Shown: piece after piece, positions 19,019 to 28,800 of the stretch
Position numbering within the stretch: the first letter of the stretch is position 1
Layout: the number at the start of each line of letters is the position of its first letter
Source: Yersinia alsatica
GTDB taxonomy: Bacteria > Pseudomonadota > Gammaproteobacteria > Enterobacterales > Enterobacteriaceae
Length of the DNA stretch: 64,000 nucleotides
Reading direction: 5' to 3'
NCBI RefSeq assembly: GCF_902170305.1
Contig: NZ_CABHWW010000009.1
Coordinates: 124,001 to 188,000, forward strand
Position numbers and translations under genes: made by a program
The notes under the pieces: generated by a model
What the model was told of the DNA's origin: nothing
Databases searched by the model: none
The model's input: the letters and a program-made list of their open reading frames with translations, nothing else

Positions 19019-20317
19019 ATGACAACAGAAATGATGCAAGTATCCCTATCCAATAATCCGGCAGATGCCCGCTGGGGCGAGAAAGCCCTGCTCAGTACTG
19101 ATGCTGAGGGGATGACGATTCACCTGACCGGTAATGGCAAATTAGGTGCGATTCAACGTGCCGCCCGCAAAATAGACGGGCAAGGCATCAAACAAGTCAA
19201 ACTGGCCGGGGAGGGCTGGGGTCTGGAGGAAAGCTGGTCATTCTGGCAAGGGTTCCGTGGGCCAAAAGGTCAGCGCAGCGTGGAGTGGGCAGAACTGCCA
19301 GAGCACGAAAAAACCGAGTTAGCGCAACGACTGAAAATTATCGACTGGGTGCGCGATACCATTAACGCCCCGGCAGAAGATTTGGGGCCAGAGCAACTGG
19401 CTAAAAATGCGATTGATCTGCTGTGCGCAGTATCCTGTGACGCTGTCAGCTACCGTATCACCAAAGGTGAAGATCTGCGCGAACAGGGCTATGCGGGGAT
19501 CTACACTGTCGGTCGCGGATCTGATCGTGCGCCGGTATTATTGGCGCTGGACTACAACCCAACCGGTAATCCAGATGCGCCAGTAATGGCTTGTCTGGTA
19601 GGTAAAGGCATTACTTTTGATTCAGGCGGTTATAGCTTGAAACAGAGCGCATTCATGGATTCAATGAAATCCGATATGGGCGGTGCTGCGACAGTGACGG
19701 GTGCACTGGCATTGGCGGCGGCTCGTGGGCTAAAAGAGCGGGTAAAACTGTATCTATGTTGTGCGGATAATATGGTCAGCGGTAATGCCTTTAAGCTGGG
19801 TGATATTATTCGTTATCGCAATGGTAAGACAGTTGAAATTATGAATACTGATGCTGAAGGGCGTCTGGTATTGGCTGATGGCTTGATTGATGCCTCTGAG
19901 CAGAATGCACCACTTATTATTGATGCTGCAACCTTAACTGGCGCAGCAAAAACTGCTTTAGGTAATGATTACCATGCTCTGTTCAGCTTTGATGATGAAC
20001 TGGCGCAAGAGTTGCTGAGCAGCGCCAAAACTGAGCATGAACCGTTCTGGCGCTTGCCACTGGCCGAATTCCATCGTAGCCAATTACCGTCTAATTTTGC
20101 TGAGTTGAATAACGTGGCAGGGGCGGCATACAGTGCTGGAGCCAGCACCGCTGCGGCATTTTTGTCACACTTCGTGAAAAATTATCAGCAAGGTTGGTTG
20201 CACATCGACTGTTCAGCCACTTACCGTAAAGGCGCGGTTGAGCAATGGTCTGCCGGTGCCACGGGTTTAGGTGTCCGTACTATTGCCAACTTGCTGTTAG
20301 CGAAAGCAAAACAGTAA
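19019..20317 (+). CDS. pepB: Aminopeptidase B
   Basis: Cytosolic M17 (leucyl aminopeptidase) family metallopeptidase. 432 residues. The catalytic region has [14 protein letters not shown] (metal-binding Lys and Asp, about 196-209) and the M17 signature [14 protein letters not shown] (about 277-290). The ATG at 19019 is preceded by GAGG. It follows the isc operon as in E. coli but is separated by two ERIC repeats. Confidence 0.96.
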   Translation: MTTEMMQVSLSNNPADARWGEKALLSTDAEGMTIHLTGNGKLGAIQRAARKIDGQGIKQVKLAGEGWGLEESWSFWQGFRGPKGQRSVEWAELPEHEKTELAQRLKIIDWVRDTINAPAEDLGPEQLAKNAIDLLCAVSCDAVSYRITKGEDLREQGYAGIYTVGRGSDRAPVLLALDYNPTGNPDAPVMACLVGKGITFDSGGYSLKQSAFMDSMKSDMGGAATVTGALALAAARGLKERVKLYLCCADNMVSGNAFKLGDIIRYRNGKTVEIMNTDAEGRLVLADGLIDASEQNAPLIIDAATLTGAAKTALGNDYHALFSFDDELAQELLSSAKTEHEPFWRLPLAEFHRSQLPSNFAELNNVAGAAYSAGASTAAAFLSHFVKNYQQGWLHIDCSATYRKGAVEQWSAGATGLGVRTIANLLLAKAKQ

Positions 20318-20341
20318 TTTTAATGATTTGAAAAGACGTTC

Positions 20342-20368
20342 GGGGCGCTTTTAGCGTCCCTTTGTTTG
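20342..20368 (+). terminator. Hairpin terminator after pepB
   Basis: GGGGCGCT-TTT-AGCGTCCC followed by TTTG TTTG. It lies 25 bases after the pepB stop and 20 bases before sseB, so it may attenuate rather than end transcription into sseB. Confidence 0.7.
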
Positions 20369-20388
20369 CTTGTTTTCTGGAGTAGAGC

Positions 20389-21270
20389 ATGAGTTTGCCG
20401 CAACCCCCTGTTGATGATAGCCATGACCATCACCACCATGATGATAGTGACCAAAGTTTGGAGTCCCTGTTAAAACTGGCAGCGACAGAGTCTATCCATC
20501 GCACCGCTTTTTTCCGGGCACTGCTGGATGCGACTGTCCTAGTGTTGGTGGATGATGCAGAGCTGCGCGGTGAAGAGGGTGAAATGACCTTCACGGCGGG
20601 CGACGGGGTGAATATTTTGCATTGGGAAAAGCAGGATGGCGAATCTGTCATTCCTTTTTTCACCTCGGTCGAGGTACTACAGCAGGCGTTGGATATCGCC
20701 GAAGATCAATCCATTGACACTGAAAAACAGCCTTTTATTGCCATGCCGGTGCGGGTGTTGTTTGAAATGACGCAAGGCGCGTATCTGTTTTTGAATCCGA
20801 AATCAGAGCATGGCAAAGAGTTCTGGCCACAAGAAGTGGCAATGTTGCTGGAAAATGGCGGTTTGGCGCAACCGGCTGAAATGGTTGTGGATAAAGAGAG
20901 CCAGATCCTGCTAGGGCAGCCGGAAGAATATCCTGCGGCGATGGTCGATGCATTGATCCAGTTATTCAGTCAGCGCAAACCGGTGCGGCGCGCATTTTTG
21001 GCACTGATGCACGATAAAAGTGTAGATGAGAAACCTAACTTATTGATCGGGCTGGAAGTTGACGGTTCCGATGATGAGATTGACCAACTGATTCAAGAAG
21101 CGGGTAATGTCGCCAGTGACCATGCGCCAGATGATGGGCCGGTGGATTTTTGTGTGGTCAATGAGAAAGAGCGTGGCGTCAGTCATTATCTGATGACTCA
21201 CACCCAAGCATTTTACCAGCGTAAGTGGGGCAGTTGGCTGAGAAATGTTATTCCGTCGACCAATCATTAG
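20389..21270 (+). CDS. sseB: Enhanced serine sensitivity protein SseB
   Basis: 293 residues similar to E. coli SseB, whose loss or excess alters serine sensitivity and whose biochemical role is unknown. The N- and C-terminal SseB domains are recognisable (ESLLKLAATESIHRTAFFRAL; PFIAMPVRVLFEMTQGAYLFLNP; the end FYQRKWGSWLRNVIP). An unusual N-terminal run DSHDHHHHDDSDQ (about residues 10-22) looks metal-binding and is absent from the E. coli protein as I recall it. The E. coli neighbour sseA is missing here. Confidence 0.88.
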   Translation: MSLPQPPVDDSHDHHHHDDSDQSLESLLKLAATESIHRTAFFRALLDATVLVLVDDAELRGEEGEMTFTAGDGVNILHWEKQDGESVIPFFTSVEVLQQALDIAEDQSIDTEKQPFIAMPVRVLFEMTQGAYLFLNPKSEHGKEFWPQEVAMLLENGGLAQPAEMVVDKESQILLGQPEEYPAAMVDALIQLFSQRKPVRRAFLALMHDKSVDEKPNLLIGLEVDGSDDEIDQLIQEAGNVASDHAPDDGPVDFCVVNEKERGVSHYLMTHTQAFYQRKWGSWLRNVIPSTNH

Positions 21271-21289
21271 TCGGCCAATGAATGAAAGA

Positions 21290-21317
21290 AAAGGGAGCCC
21301 ATCGCGGCTCCCTTTTT
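21290..21317. terminator. Bidirectional terminator between sseB and the autotransporter gene
   Basis: AAAGGGAGCC-CATCGC-GGCTCCCTTTTT: a 10-base stem with A and T runs on either side, suited to stop both convergent genes. Confidence 0.88.
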
Positions 21318-21379
21318 GACTACTTATGATTTGTATTGCACAACATTATCATTGCTACATGAATAACTTAGCGCGTGAC

Positions 21380-24300
21380 TTAGAAAGTGTAAGCAACACC
21401 CAGATTGATGGTTATTGGAGTCTCAACTTTTTTGCCTTTCGATAACATCACTTCAGAGTTGACTGACAGGTTGCGCGTCAGGTTTACATTGATACCCACA
21501 CCTGCGTTAGTGCGTGAACCTTTCTGGCTGTTATCAAATTTCTCTTTATTAATCATCACGTCGTTACGTGCGCTAAGGTCATGAGCATAAGATAATGCGC
21601 CATATGGAGCGATTGAGACGCCGTTATTCAGCACAAAGCGATAACCGGTATTCACCCCGAGAGTCCCCGTGGTGGTACTTGAACCCTGATTCTCAATTAC
21701 CATGCCGTTAGACAGTTGCTGCTTAGCTTTGCCAGAGGTGAAGTTGCTCAGGCCAACATAAGGAGAAACATACATGGCATCAACAGTGATATGTTTACCG
21801 GCTTTTACTGCCAGACCCAGGCCAGAGAAGTTAGTGGCACCGCTCGCATTGTTGCCTTTCGAAATGACGCTAAGGTTCTGTTTAAACTGGTTGGTTTTCA
21901 GCACAGTATTAAAGTAGTAACCACTGTTTGCCAAATATTGAGCATAAGCACCCAAAGAGTTACTTTCTACACTGCCGCTGCTCTGGTAGTCAGATTTAAT
22001 GTTTGAGCTACTGTGGCTGGCGAAACCACCAAGGCTCAAAGTCGCCTCACCCAAATCAATGGCTTTATCACCACCTAAAGTTACGCCGTTCAGCTTCTGG
22101 TTGAAATTAGCGGCAGTACCTTTAACCTGATAGTTGTTGTTCAGGTAATTGGCCCAGACACCACTTTCATTGCCCGCAGAACGTTGTGCATCAAGGCGGT
22201 TGTGAATTGAACTTAATTCGGCATCAAAGATAACTGGTGTGGTATTTGCTATTGCCAAAGCACCGGCACTACTTGGTGTCAGTGCAGTTTTATCAGCAAC
22301 CAACTTAAAGCCACCGTTGCCATCACTGACCAGATTATGCTGATAGTTACCCAGATCTACCGGCCCATTAGCCAGTCTCAAGTTAGAACTATTCTTCCCT
22401 TTGACATTCATTACATTCAGATTAGTTGGCGCGACACCGGAGCTATCAATCTGAATATCGAAATCACCATCAGCATTGCCAATGACGTTTAGTGGCGCAC
22501 CAGCATGGTTATTCAGTGCTGAACCTAAATTAAAGCCACCCTTACCTGCCAGTGATTTCATGGTTAACTGAGCATTAGACTTGCTCATATCAATGTTACC
22601 GCCACTCAGCTTCACATCTTTAAAGGCAAACTGTGCTGGCTGGTTATTGCTAACCGCGCGGGCAGAACGTGCAAAGTTGGCAGCAGCTTGTGCCTGGCTA
22701 ACTAACACCATGTTGCCAGCTAAATTAAGGTCGACATCTTGGGTGTTTGCACCGTCATGTACAGCGATGAAACTATTTTTAGTGGCATCAATTTTACCGC
22801 TGACAACGGCTGTTTTGGCGAATGTAGTTGCGCCGCCATTCAGGACGGTATTGCCAGTTAATTCGCCAGCAATCAATGCATCACCGTTTTCAACTACCAA
22901 TTTATGCGCCTGAGCGCGTGCCATCAGGTTAAATTTACCTTTTTTCACCTGAGTATCGTTGGCAACTGCACCGGCCTGAACATCAAATACACCGCCATCA
23001 ATGATGGTGCCGGAGGCTACAGCGTCATTTGCAAGGGTAAATTTGCCGCCATTCACCGTGGTGTTCTCAGCGGTGGCATCTTTAGCCAGCTTGAAGTCAC
23101 CCATATTAAGAGTGGTATTAGTGGCAGTAGCACCGGCCTGAACACCAAATGCACCGCCATCAATGATGGTGCTATCTGCGATGCCTTCCAATACGAAGGC
23201 ACTGCTGTCACTGGCTAGGGTGGTGTTGGTGGCTTTTGCACCAGCATTAACGGTGAAAGTACTATCACTACCAATATAGGTATCTTGTGTTTCAGCGCCG
23301 TTTTGCAGGGTAAACTTGGAGCTCTCTTGCAATTTGGTGCCATCGGCCTTAGCGCCAGCGACTAGCTCTAGATCAGTAGAACGCAACTCGGTGTTTAGGG
23401 CTTCGGCACCCTTGTTGATGGTGAATACCGCCTTATCGTGTACTTTGGTGGCTTCAGCTTTAGCTCCTGACTCAAGGATTAGTTCTGCATGCTCATTTGC
23501 TAATGTAGTCTCTTTGGCAATGGCACCGTCATTAACCGTCATAGTGCCATCGATAATGTTGGTCAGTTCAGCTTCAGAGCCGCCCTCAAGGGTAAACTGC
23601 CCATCGTTGTCTACATGGGTGCCGGTAGTTTTAGCTTTGTTTTTAAGTGTGAAATGGCTACGTAGTCCGACCAGAGTATTATCAGCAGTCGCGCCTTCAA
23701 CCAAATCCAGTTTGGTATCAAGCAGAGTGGTTTTGTTTGCTGTTGCACCCTTAGCGATAGTTAATGTGCCACCATCAATCCAGGTGTTAAAGGCCTTAGC
23801 GCCGTCTTGCAGTTCTACAATACCTTTTTCACTGCGCAGGTTATGAATTTCTGCATATTCACCAACAGTTGCTTTACCGCCTTCAGCAACTTGTGCATTG
23901 ACGGATTTAGCGATGTTGATGATTTCTGTTTTACCGCTACCTGTTTTTTCCCCTTTCAGAGCTAGTACAGCATCAGCATCCACAACAGTATCGGTATCAG
24001 TACCGCCGTTATTGTTTAGGGTACCTTTGGTGATGACAGTGCCATAAGCCAAAGCACCGACAGCCAGATTTACGTTGCCATCTTCAGTAATAACACTGTT
24101 AATGATAGTGCCTTTCTCCGCCACATTTTGTTCACCACCAGCGACGTTGGTATCTATGGCAACAGCATCAGGATCAACAGTTTGCTTTTCTCCTGAGGCA
24201 ATAGTTTGCTCAACAGCGGGCGCATCAACAGTTGCATTAGCCGATGTGTTTAGCTGAGCAACGGCATCTTTAGCACTATCAAATTTTTTAGTTCTATCTT

Positions 24301-25480
24301 GCAGTGCAGTGTTCGTTATGTTCTGGGCCGCATCTGCCAGATTAAATACCTTTTGTTGTGCTTGAGTGGCTTTTTCGGCTGCTAAGAGTGCTTCTGCAGC
24401 CTCGGTCACTAATTTGGCGGCTTCTTTAGCCTCTTTTATCTCTTGTAGGGCAGCTTCAGCTTGGTTTTTTTTGAGTGGCTCGTTGAGCGCGTCATTTAGC
24501 TTTGTTTCGATATCTTTATCATTAGCAGCCCAGCTCTTATCCACAAGTTTAATCGCAGCGTCATCTTTGCCAGCAAGGGCGGTTAATGCATTGTTAGCGT
24601 CATCTTTTGCGTTTTTAGCTTCGGTCTCTTTTATCTTAAGCTGGTCTAATTCAGCTGCAGATTCTGCCTTAATTTTTTTTGCTTCTTCATCTGCGGCTTG
24701 CGCTTGCTCATTAGCCAGTTTAGCGATGGCCTCTGCATTAATTTTCTGATACTTATCTTTAACATTCTGTTGCAGCTTTTCTGCTTGCTCAGGGCTGAGT
24801 ACGTTTTGAGTGACAAAAGCTTGGAACTTGTCGAGCGCACTTAATTCAGCTTGTTGCTGCTGCTTGATGCTCTCAACTTTTTGGGTAATTTCTGGCGATA
24901 GCGTTGAGTCATCGTTGGCTAGGGTAGCCTCTACCAGTGACTCAATTTCTTTAGCAGTGAATTGACCCGATATAGGAAGTGAATTGATATCATTAGTGAT
25001 TTTATCCTTTAATTTTTCACTAAGTTTATCCAAATTACCTTGGGTTTTGTCCTTCGCATAGGCAATCGTAGCTTCAAACAGCTCATTTTCGCTTTGCGCA
25101 ATTTTTTCAAATTTGGCTAACTCTGTTTCTTTTAACGCTTTATCGGCAGGATCCTGTGCTGCACCCACTTCCTTCGTCAGCTTTGCAATTTCTTCGTCGG
25201 ACGTCTTTTTCTGTTCATCAAACTGTTGCTGAACTTGAGTCAGCATTTCTGGGGTAATCTTCATATCAGCAGGGAACATCGATTCCAGCATGCTATCAGG
25301 TTTGCTCTTACTATTAGTGGTCAGAGCGTCAGTAGTTATTAGAAAACTACCGCCATTCGCGACGCGCTGAGAATCACTTGTTGGCACTGCGGTAGCAGCC
25401 ATTGCGCCACCAGAAACCAGTGAGGAGATAAGAATCGAGAGTGGTAATAAACGCGTATTTAATGTGTTGCGGTGATTCAT
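21380..25480 (-). CDS. Large autotransporter with coiled-coil stalk and repeat passenger
   Basis: A 1366-residue type Va autotransporter. Residues 1-28 are a signal peptide (LLPLSILISSLVSGGAMA). About 60-410 is Lys/Glu/Ala/Gln-rich and strongly helical, without glycine repeats. About 420-1090 is a chain of roughly 20-residue units of the type F-T-x-x-x-G-A-x-A-x-x-T-x-L/V, expected to form a beta-helix as in AIDA/Yap adhesins. About 1100-1366 is the outer-membrane beta-barrel, starting near SGVWANYL and ending in GVAYTF with terminal Phe. No cysteines are present. It replaces sseA relative to E. coli, and its upstream region is very AT-rich. Adhesion or aggregation is inferred from the class. 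I do not assign it to a named Yap protein. Confidence 0.9.
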   Translation of the reverse strand: MNHRNTLNTRLLPLSILISSLVSGGAMAATAVPTSDSQRVANGGSFLITTDALTTNSKSKPDSMLESMFPADMKITPEMLTQVQQQFDEQKKTSDEEIAKLTKEVGAAQDPADKALKETELAKFEKIAQSENELFEATIAYAKDKTQGNLDKLSEKLKDKITNDINSLPISGQFTAKEIESLVEATLANDDSTLSPEITQKVESIKQQQQAELSALDKFQAFVTQNVLSPEQAEKLQQNVKDKYQKINAEAIAKLANEQAQAADEEAKKIKAESAAELDQLKIKETEAKNAKDDANNALTALAGKDDAAIKLVDKSWAANDKDIETKLNDALNEPLKKNQAEAALQEIKEAKEAAKLVTEAAEALLAAEKATQAQQKVFNLADAAQNITNTALQDRTKKFDSAKDAVAQLNTSANATVDAPAVEQTIASGEKQTVDPDAVAIDTNVAGGEQNVAEKGTIINSVITEDGNVNLAVGALAYGTVITKGTLNNNGGTDTDTVVDADAVLALKGEKTGSGKTEIINIAKSVNAQVAEGGKATVGEYAEIHNLRSEKGIVELQDGAKAFNTWIDGGTLTIAKGATANKTTLLDTKLDLVEGATADNTLVGLRSHFTLKNKAKTTGTHVDNDGQFTLEGGSEAELTNIIDGTMTVNDGAIAKETTLANEHAELILESGAKAEATKVHDKAVFTINKGAEALNTELRSTDLELVAGAKADGTKLQESSKFTLQNGAETQDTYIGSDSTFTVNAGAKATNTTLASDSSAFVLEGIADSTIIDGGAFGVQAGATATNTTLNMGDFKLAKDATAENTTVNGGKFTLANDAVASGTIIDGGVFDVQAGAVANDTQVKKGKFNLMARAQAHKLVVENGDALIAGELTGNTVLNGGATTFAKTAVVSGKIDATKNSFIAVHDGANTQDVDLNLAGNMVLVSQAQAAANFARSARAVSNNQPAQFAFKDVKLSGGNIDMSKSNAQLTMKSLAGKGGFNLGSALNNHAGAPLNVIGNADGDFDIQIDSSGVAPTNLNVMNVKGKNSSNLRLANGPVDLGNYQHNLVSDGNGGFKLVADKTALTPSSAGALAIANTTPVIFDAELSSIHNRLDAQRSAGNESGVWANYLNNNYQVKGTAANFNQKLNGVTLGGDKAIDLGEATLSLGGFASHSSSNIKSDYQSSGSVESNSLGAYAQYLANSGYYFNTVLKTNQFKQNLSVISKGNNASGATNFSGLGLAVKAGKHITVDAMYVSPYVGLSNFTSGKAKQQLSNGMVIENQGSSTTTGTLGVNTGYRFVLNNGVSIAPYGALSYAHDLSARNDVMINKEKFDNSQKGSRTNAGVGINVNLTRNLSVNSEVMLSKGKKVETPITINLGVAYTF

Positions 25481-25855
25481 TGTTTTATAAACCCTATTTA
25501 TAGAAAAAATCCACGAAATAAATCCGTGAGGTAATTAACAGTGAGATATTTTTCGTGAAATATAATGAAGTTATTTGAGGGTTGCTATTTATTAAAATAT
25601 TAAGTTTTAACTTTCATATTAATTTGATTTTTACTTTCTTTTATATATTCATTTGTCTTTTTATGTTGTTGTTTTTATTGTAATTATTTTTATTTAATTC
25701 TATTTTGTTCGTTTTCTGAATAATTAAATCAAACTTTTTAAAAAAATATTAAATATGACTTGGCATGTTTTTAGTGTTGTTTTTAACCAAGCGGTAATTG
25801 TTTTCTTGATGAGAATATTCCCAATGAGTCGCTCTCTATATTCCCCTTCAGACGA
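25481..25855. other. AT-rich divergent promoter region
   Basis: About 375 bases, very poor in GC, between the autotransporter and yfhM starts. It includes long A and T tracts of the kind bound by H-NS and a short palindrome CACG-AAATAAATC-CGTG near 25513-25529. No gene is seen in it. It likely holds the autotransporter promoter. Confidence 0.5.
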
Positions 25856-25865
25856 ATGCTATAAT
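25856..25865 (+). promoter_or_regulatory. Extended -10 promoter of yfhM
   Basis: ATGCTATAAT contains TGC-TATAAT, a perfect extended -10 element, 25 bases before the yfhM start codon. No convincing -35 is seen, which the extended -10 can compensate for. Confidence 0.55.
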
Positions 25866-25890
25866 CTTGCCATCAACCAGGGAGCAAGAT

Positions 25891-28800
25891 ATGAATCACA
25901 ATGGTTTGCAGCGGTTAATGTCGAAAATGAAAGGGGGCCAAATGGCTCTCTTTATCAGTGCAGTATTGTTATTGGCTGCCTGTGATGACAGCAGCAAAAA
26001 TAAGGACGTTGCCGTGCCATCTGCTCCGGCCAGCACACAAACCAGTGAGCCCGTCAGTAAAACCACGAGCAATAAAACCCATGATGCTGCCGCATTGGCT
26101 GAGTTGGCAAAACACCATGCCGGTCAGCCACTCACTTTGCTGGATGCCTCTGAATTACAGCTTGATGGTGCCAGTGCCATGGTGCTGACTTTCTCGCAAC
26201 CGCTGGACCCCAAGCAAGACTTCTCCTCTGTGGTACATCTGGTTGATACCGTCAGCGGTAAAATTGACGGCGCTTGGGAGCTGTCAGATAACATGATGGA
26301 GTTGCGCTTACGCCACCTTAAACCCGAGCGTAAATTGCTACTCACTGTCGATAGCCAGTTGAAAGGCATCGGTGGTGCTCAACTTGGCAAGCAACAGCAA
26401 CAACAAATCACCACCCGCGATATCAAACCGAGTGTCGGTTTTGCCAGCAAAGGCTCTTTATTGCCGGGCAAGTTGGCACAGGGCTTGCCAGTGATGGCGG
26501 TCAATGTGGCTAGTGTTGACGTTAACTTTTTCCGCATTAAACCGAGCAGCCTGGCGAGCTTTCTGGCTAATTGGCAGTACCGCAGTGCGCTGTCAAACTG
26601 GGAATCGGACGACCTTCTGAAAATGGCCGATTTAGTCTATACCGGCCGTTTTGACCTCAATCCCGCGGCCAATACCCGCGAAAAGCTGTTACTTCCGTTA
26701 GCGGATATCAAGCCGTTGCAAGAGTCCGGGGTCTATCTGGCAGTGATGCAACAAGCTGGGCGTTACAATTACACCAATGCTGCGACCTTATTTACCCTGA
26801 GTGATATTGGCGTTTCGTTGCACAGCTACCATAACCGTATGGATGTGTTTGCTCAGGCACTAGCCGGTGGCGCGGCTTTAAAAGGTGTCACACTGCAATT
26901 GCTGGATGAAAAAGGCCAGGTGCTGGTCCAGACCGAAACCGACGGGCAGGGTCATGCGCAGTTGGAAAAAAACAGCAAAGCGAAATTGCTGCTAGCTTCG
27001 CAAAACGGGCAGACCAGCCTGATCGACCTTAATTTACCGGCGCTGGACCTGGCTGAGTTTGATATTGCCGGGCCAGAAGGTTTCCAGAAGCAATTCTTTG
27101 TGTTTGGTCCGCGTGACCTGTATCGCCCCGGCGAGACGTTAATTGTCAATGGCTTACTGCGTGATGCCGATGGTAAAACACTCGCCAGCCAACCGGTCAA
27201 AGTGGATATCCTCAAACCTGACAATCAGGTGGTGCGCAGCTTTGTCTGGCAGCCACAAGAGGGTCTGTATCAATACCAATATGCCATTCCTGAAAGCGGC
27301 CCTACCGGTGAGTGGTCACTGCGCATGGATCTGGGCGACAACCAACCGCGCTTATACAAATTCAAAGTAGAAGATTTCCTGCCAGAGCGCATGGCATTGG
27401 ACATCACCGCCAGCAAAGAGCCAATAGCCACCAACAGCGAAGCCAGCTTTGCGGTCACCGGCCGCTATTTATATGGCGCTCCAGCTGCTGGCAACCGCCT
27501 GCAAGGCCAACTATTCCTGCGGCCGTTGCGCGAAGCGGTGGCAACTCTCCCCGGCTTCGAATTCGGTTCAATTAATGAAGAAAATCTGTCGCGCACTTTG
27601 GATGAGTTTGATACCACGCTAGACAGCGACGGGCAGGCGGAGATCGCCGTCGATAACAGTTGGCAGGAGGCAAAATCGCCACTGAAACTGATTTTACAGG
27701 CCAGTTTGTTGGAGTCCGGCGGGCGGCCTGTTACGCGCCGTGCTGAGCAGGCATTATGGCCAGCCGAGGCACTGGCTGGCATTCGCCCGCTGTTCAACAA
27801 GCAGCAAGTCTATGATTATCGTAGCGATAGCTATAAATCACAGGCCATGGTCGATCAAGATACCCAGGCTGATTTTGACATTGTCTATGCCAATGCTGAG
27901 GGTGAAAAACTGGCGGCTAATGGCTTAAAAGTGAAGCTGGTTCGTGAGCGTCGCGACTATTACTGGCAGTGGTCGGAAAGTGATGGCTGGCAGTCGCTGT
28001 TTGACAAAAAAGATCTGACACTGGCCGAGCAGTCAGTGGATATTCCTGCTAATGGCAGCGCCAAAGTCAGCTTCCCGGTCGAGTGGGGTGCTTACCGCAT
28101 TGAGGTGAGCAATCCAGATAACTCACTGGTCAGTAGCTCCCGCTTCTGGGCCGGTTATAGCTGGCAGGATAATACGGCGGGTAGTGGTGCGGTTCGCCCT
28201 GATCAGGTCAAACTGACACTGGATAAACCGGCTTATCGGCCGGGCGAAAAAGTGAAATTACACATTGAGGCACCCACTGCCGGTAATGGTTATTTGCTGG
28301 TGGAGTCCAGTGATGGCCCATTGTGGTGGCAGGAAGTGAGCATCCCGGCGGGGGGCACTGAGGTTGAGGTGCCGATTAACGCGGATTGGAATCGCCATGA
28401 TTTATATCTCAGCGCGACAGTGATTCGCCCTGGTGATAAATCGCAGCAGGCCACGCCAAAACGCGCCATTGGTTTGCTGCATCTGCCTCTGGTTGATGAA
28501 ACCCGCAAACTGGCGCTGGAATTGGCAGCACCTGCCCGCATTCGCCCTAACCAAACCTTAACGGTAAAAGTGAAAGCCAGCCGCACCGGCGCGCCGTTAC
28601 CACAAAACGTGCAAGTGTTGCTGTCAGCCGTCGACAGCGGGATTCTGAATATCACGGATTACACCACTCCCGATCCTTACGACGCTCTCTTTGGCCGCAA
28701 ACGCTACAGTGCCGATCAATATGATGTTTATGGGCAATTGATTGAAGGGCAAGGGCGTTTGGCCAGCTTGCGTTTTGGTGGTGATGGCGATGACGAAGAT

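Noticed and set aside
23316-24749. Plus-strand open frames of 110-176 codons inside the autotransporter gene
   Set aside because: They are antisense shadows of the alanine/threonine-rich repeats, have no ribosome binding sites, and encode low-complexity Ser/Val/Ala proteins.
25867-25890. Earlier in-frame ATG for yfhM at 25867
   Set aside because: It lies 2 bases after the likely -10 element and lacks a ribosome binding site; the ATG at 25891 has AGGGAG and gives a standard lipoprotein signal.
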